Both the position numbers and the translations under genes were made by a program. Positions 14,862-16,602 of a stretch of DNA of 16,602 bases are shown here, in pieces. The DNA is from an uncultured Lachnospiraceae bacterium (GTDB taxonomy: Bacteria; Bacillota; Clostridia; Lachnospirales; Lachnospiraceae), in assembly GCA_934371505.1 (NCBI GenBank), contig CAKRNW010000044.1, positions 1 to 16,602 of the forward strand, written 5' to 3'. Every line of letters starts with the position of its first letter. Position 1 is the first letter of the stretch. The notes below the pieces were generated by a model. It was given only the letters and a program-made list of their open reading frames with translations, was not told the DNA's origin and ran no database searches.

Positions 14862-14933
14862 ATTATTGCATATCGGATCATGACAACACGTCTGTCTGAG
14901 GTATCAGAGGAACAAAAGAAGCAGTCAGCGTAA
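14862..14933 (+). pseudogene. 3' remnant of a conjugation gene, possibly the VirB4-type ATPase
   Basis: Codons immediately after the transposase stop, in the same frame, read IIAYRIMTTRLSEVSEEQKKQ and end SA-TAA at 14931. The hydrophilic tail, its stop 28 bases before a well-formed start, and the order seen in Tn1549/CTn-type elements suggest the C-terminus of the gene normally preceding the CD1108-type gene, often a VirB4/TraE ATPase ending in an LYRLMTTKPGE-like stretch. Only about 20 residues remain, so the assignment is tentative. Its 5' part was replaced by the IS91-type sequence. Confidence 0.4.
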
Positions 14934-14961
14934 GCGGCAGCTTCTTCGGAAAGGAGTTTTC

Positions 14962-15843
14962 ATGAATGAGAAGAAATACACAGACAGTTCCGCTAAGAAG
15001 TCCACCTCCAAAGAAAAGGCATCCAAACTGAAAAGTGAAGCATCGGCAAGAAATAGTTACCGGAAAAAGCTGAGGTATGGGAAGAAAGATAATACGCTCA
15101 CAGTTGAAGATGCCAGGAAATTTCGCAAAATGAAGAAACAGGGAAGAAGAAAAATCTATAAGGAAACGGTGGCTGCCAACACGGTCCGAAATGCTGGAAA
15201 TCAGAGTGAAGATAAGAATGGCAGTACAGACAGCCTGAATATGGGAATCACCGCAGTAGAAGCTGGAATGGGAAAAATCAGGGCTTATGGGATGCAAAGC
15301 AAATATGGGGCAAAGATCCATAAACGCACTGAGCAGACTGTCCAGCGGAAAAATAATGGAACTGAGCAGATGAGCAGAGACACCGTAAAAGCTTCCAGAA
15401 AAAAACTGATGCAGAGGGAATTTGCAGAAACAGCGTCACAAAAGCAGAGGAAAGAGGCTGCTAACGGAGCTGGAAGCGTCGGTAAGAAGTTTACGGATAA
15501 AGCAGAGGATCTGGCAGGGAGACTTGCGGAATGGATCAGAGAGTCAGCTGCTGAGCATCCATTATTTCTTGTTTCAATAGCTGCGATTATGATCGTTGTG
15601 CTCATTGTATCCGGATCACTGACTTCCTGCTCAGTGCTGGACAGTCTGATCAACAATACGACATTAGCATCTTCTTTTACCGCTGAGGATGCAGATATCC
15701 GACAGGTAGAAGCGGATTATATTGCCTTGGAAACGGAACTTCAAAAGAAGGTGGATCATGTAAAAAGGGATCATCCAGGATATGACGAGTATAATTTCAC
15801 CTTTCCGTCAGTGAATATTCAACATGAGGCGGCACCTCGTTAA
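14962..15843 (+). pseudogene. CD1108-family conjugative-element protein, catalytic half missing
   Basis: The 293-residue product begins with a long Lys/Arg-rich cytoplasmic region (about 1-195), then one membrane span (HPLFLVSIAAIMIVVLIVSG, about 199-218) and an extracellular start (SCSVLDSLI...SSFTAEDADIRQVEADYIALETEL...GYDEYNF). This matches the N-terminal half of CD1108-type proteins of Tn1549/CTn elements, which carry a lysozyme-like and/or NlpC/P60 wall hydrolase at the C-terminus to open the peptidoglycan during conjugation. Here the family pattern stops after GYDEYNF; about 15 unrelated residues (ending HEAAPR) precede the TAA. The start at 14962 has AAGGAGTTTTC. The gene is therefore truncated and cannot make the hydrolase. 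Confidence 0.75.
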
Positions 15844-15849
15844 ACTGCT

Positions 15850-15864
15850 GTCTTAAAATAAGAC
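15850..15864. repeat. Short perfect hairpin at the truncation junction
   Basis: GTCTTA (15850-15855) and TAAGAC (15859-15864) form a 6-bp stem with an AAA loop, right between the truncated conjugation gene and the nitroreductase remnant. It may mark the recombination junction; no known element end is recognised. Confidence 0.35.
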
Positions 15865-16198
15865 CTTGAGAAAATCCTTAAGGCAGCAAAAGCTGCGCCT
15901 GTGGGTCTGGGTCTGTACGACCAGATGCACTTAACTGTTGTGAATAACCGGAATGATGGTATCCAGCGCTGCAATGATAGCCCACAATATGGTTCTTGAG
16001 GCAACAGATCTCGATCTCGGTGCCTGCTATCTTTGGGGTGTATTTACCGCAGTATCCAATACACCTGATTTGCTTGCAAAACTGAATCTGCCGGATGGTT
16101 ATGAACTGCTTGCCGCTATTGATGCCGGTCCCACCTCTGAAACCTATGAAGCAAGAGAAATTCCTAAAGATAAAATTTCTGTCAACGCAGTAGACTAA
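15862..16198 (+). pseudogene. Nitroreductase-family pseudogene with internal deletion and frameshift
   Basis: Two pieces of one family lie in different frames. The first (15862 to about 15950) reads DLEKILKAAKAAPVGLGLYD then QMHLTVVNN, the typical N-terminal FMN-binding stretch. The second (about 15953-16198) reads SSAAMIAHNMVLEATDLDLG, ACYLWGVFTAV, KLNLPDGYELLAAI and EIPKDKISVNAVD, the C-terminal part. The normal central 60 or so residues are missing and the frame changes at about 15945-15960. The first piece has no start codon and is preceded by a stop. Nitroreductases are FMN-dependent NAD(P)H oxidoreductases; this copy must be inactive. Confidence 0.8.
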
Positions 16199-16233
16199 TT
16201 TTCCAGCAAACCAAATGTTTCTTTTGAAATTCA

Positions 16234-16602
16234 TCATTCATAAAGCGAATCCAGTGTAAGTAACAAAAGTTCTTCATCTTTTAGATTTTCTACCCATTCT
16301 GTGTAACCGGATAATGAAAAGAATATATATTTTGAAACGTCATATTTTGAAGCGATAACTTTTCCTCTTCTGACCAAAGTTTCATAAACACCTTTATCGA
16401 TCTTCTCATTCTTAAATTTGCACTCTCCAATAACCGCTTTTTTATCGATATCCGATATGCCGACAATATCTATATCCGCAGACTGCGCTCTTACATTACC
16501 ACTCTTGTCGGTAATATTTTCCGCGCCCCACCAACAGCCTACTGAAGTAAGAAAACAACCATATTCGCCTGTTATTCCCTTTTTCAAAGTATAATATCTG
16601 CA
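16234..16602 (-). CDS. DUF234 C-terminal domain of an archaeal-type AAA ATPase, partial
   Basis: The frame enters from the right edge (no start in the window; a TTG at 16587 is internal) and ends at 16234. Visible are FLTSVGCWWGAE, QSADIDIVGISDIDKKAVIGECKF and KNEKIDKGVYETLVRRGK. The ID-IVG...GECKF pattern is the PD-(D/E)xK-like nuclease core of DUF234, normally fused behind an ATPase (Pfam archaeal ATPase, PF01637) in proteins of about 450 residues. Their function is unproven, though defence or mobile-element roles are often suggested. The gene converges on the nitroreductase remnant, 35 bases away, with no clear terminator between them. Catalytic Asp, Glu and Lys look intact. Confidence 0.8.
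   Translation of the reverse strand, partial: CRYYTLKKGITGEYGCFLTSVGCWWGAENITDKSGNVRAQSADIDIVGISDIDKKAVIGECKFKNEKIDKGVYETLVRRGKVIASKYDVSKYIFFSLSGYTEWVENLKDEELLLLTLDSLYE

Noticed and set aside
1..16602. CRISPR arrays, tRNA or rRNA genes
   Set aside because: No regularly spaced repeats and no tRNA or rRNA sequence signatures were seen on either strand.

Overview
The window looks like chromosomal DNA of a low-to-mid GC Gram-positive anaerobe, most likely a gut Clostridium-type bacterium of the Lachnospiraceae. Supporting signs are strong AGGAGG-type ribosome binding sites, a BMP-type lipoprotein nucleoside transporter, a Tn1549/CTn-like conjugation gene, a DUF234 ATPase and an AT-rich T-tract intergenic style. 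The genus cannot be fixed from sequence alone.

The core (about 1.9-13.35 kb, all minus strand) is a nucleoside uptake and catabolism operon. In transcription order it runs: lipoprotein (nupN/bmpA), ATPase (nupO), two permeases (nupP, nupQ), uridine phosphorylase (udp), deoxyribose-phosphate aldolase (deoC), cytidine deaminase (cdd), adenosine deaminase (add) and phosphopentomutase (deoB). After a 131-base gap come a YczE/YitT-type membrane protein, a Crp/Fnr-type regulator and a purine nucleoside phosphorylase (punA), closed by a strong rho-independent terminator at 1837-1869. Together the proteins bind and import nucleosides, deaminate cytidine and adenosine, cleave uridine and inosine/guanosine with phosphate, and feed ribose-1-P or deoxyribose-1-P through DeoB and DeoC into central metabolism. 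A dyad at 13396-13415 in the leader of nupN is the best candidate operator. A stem-loop between nupN and nupO probably lowers downstream expression relative to the binding protein.

The left flank (1-1.9 kb) holds debris: the start of an IS630-type transposase cut by the window edge, a parB-like remnant truncated at the IS boundary, a palindrome-rich spacer, and a traX-like acetyltransferase gene broken by a single-base shift in an A7 tract.

The right flank (13.35-16.6 kb) is a mobile-element graveyard on the plus strand: a run of stem-loops and terminators, an IS91-type (HUH, Y2) transposase lacking its C-terminal end, a short conjugation-gene 3' remnant, a CD1108-family conjugation protein lacking its hydrolase domain, and a nitroreductase pseudogene with an internal deletion. 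A DUF234-type ATPase gene enters from the right edge on the minus strand. I see no tRNA, rRNA or CRISPR array and no complete mobile element.
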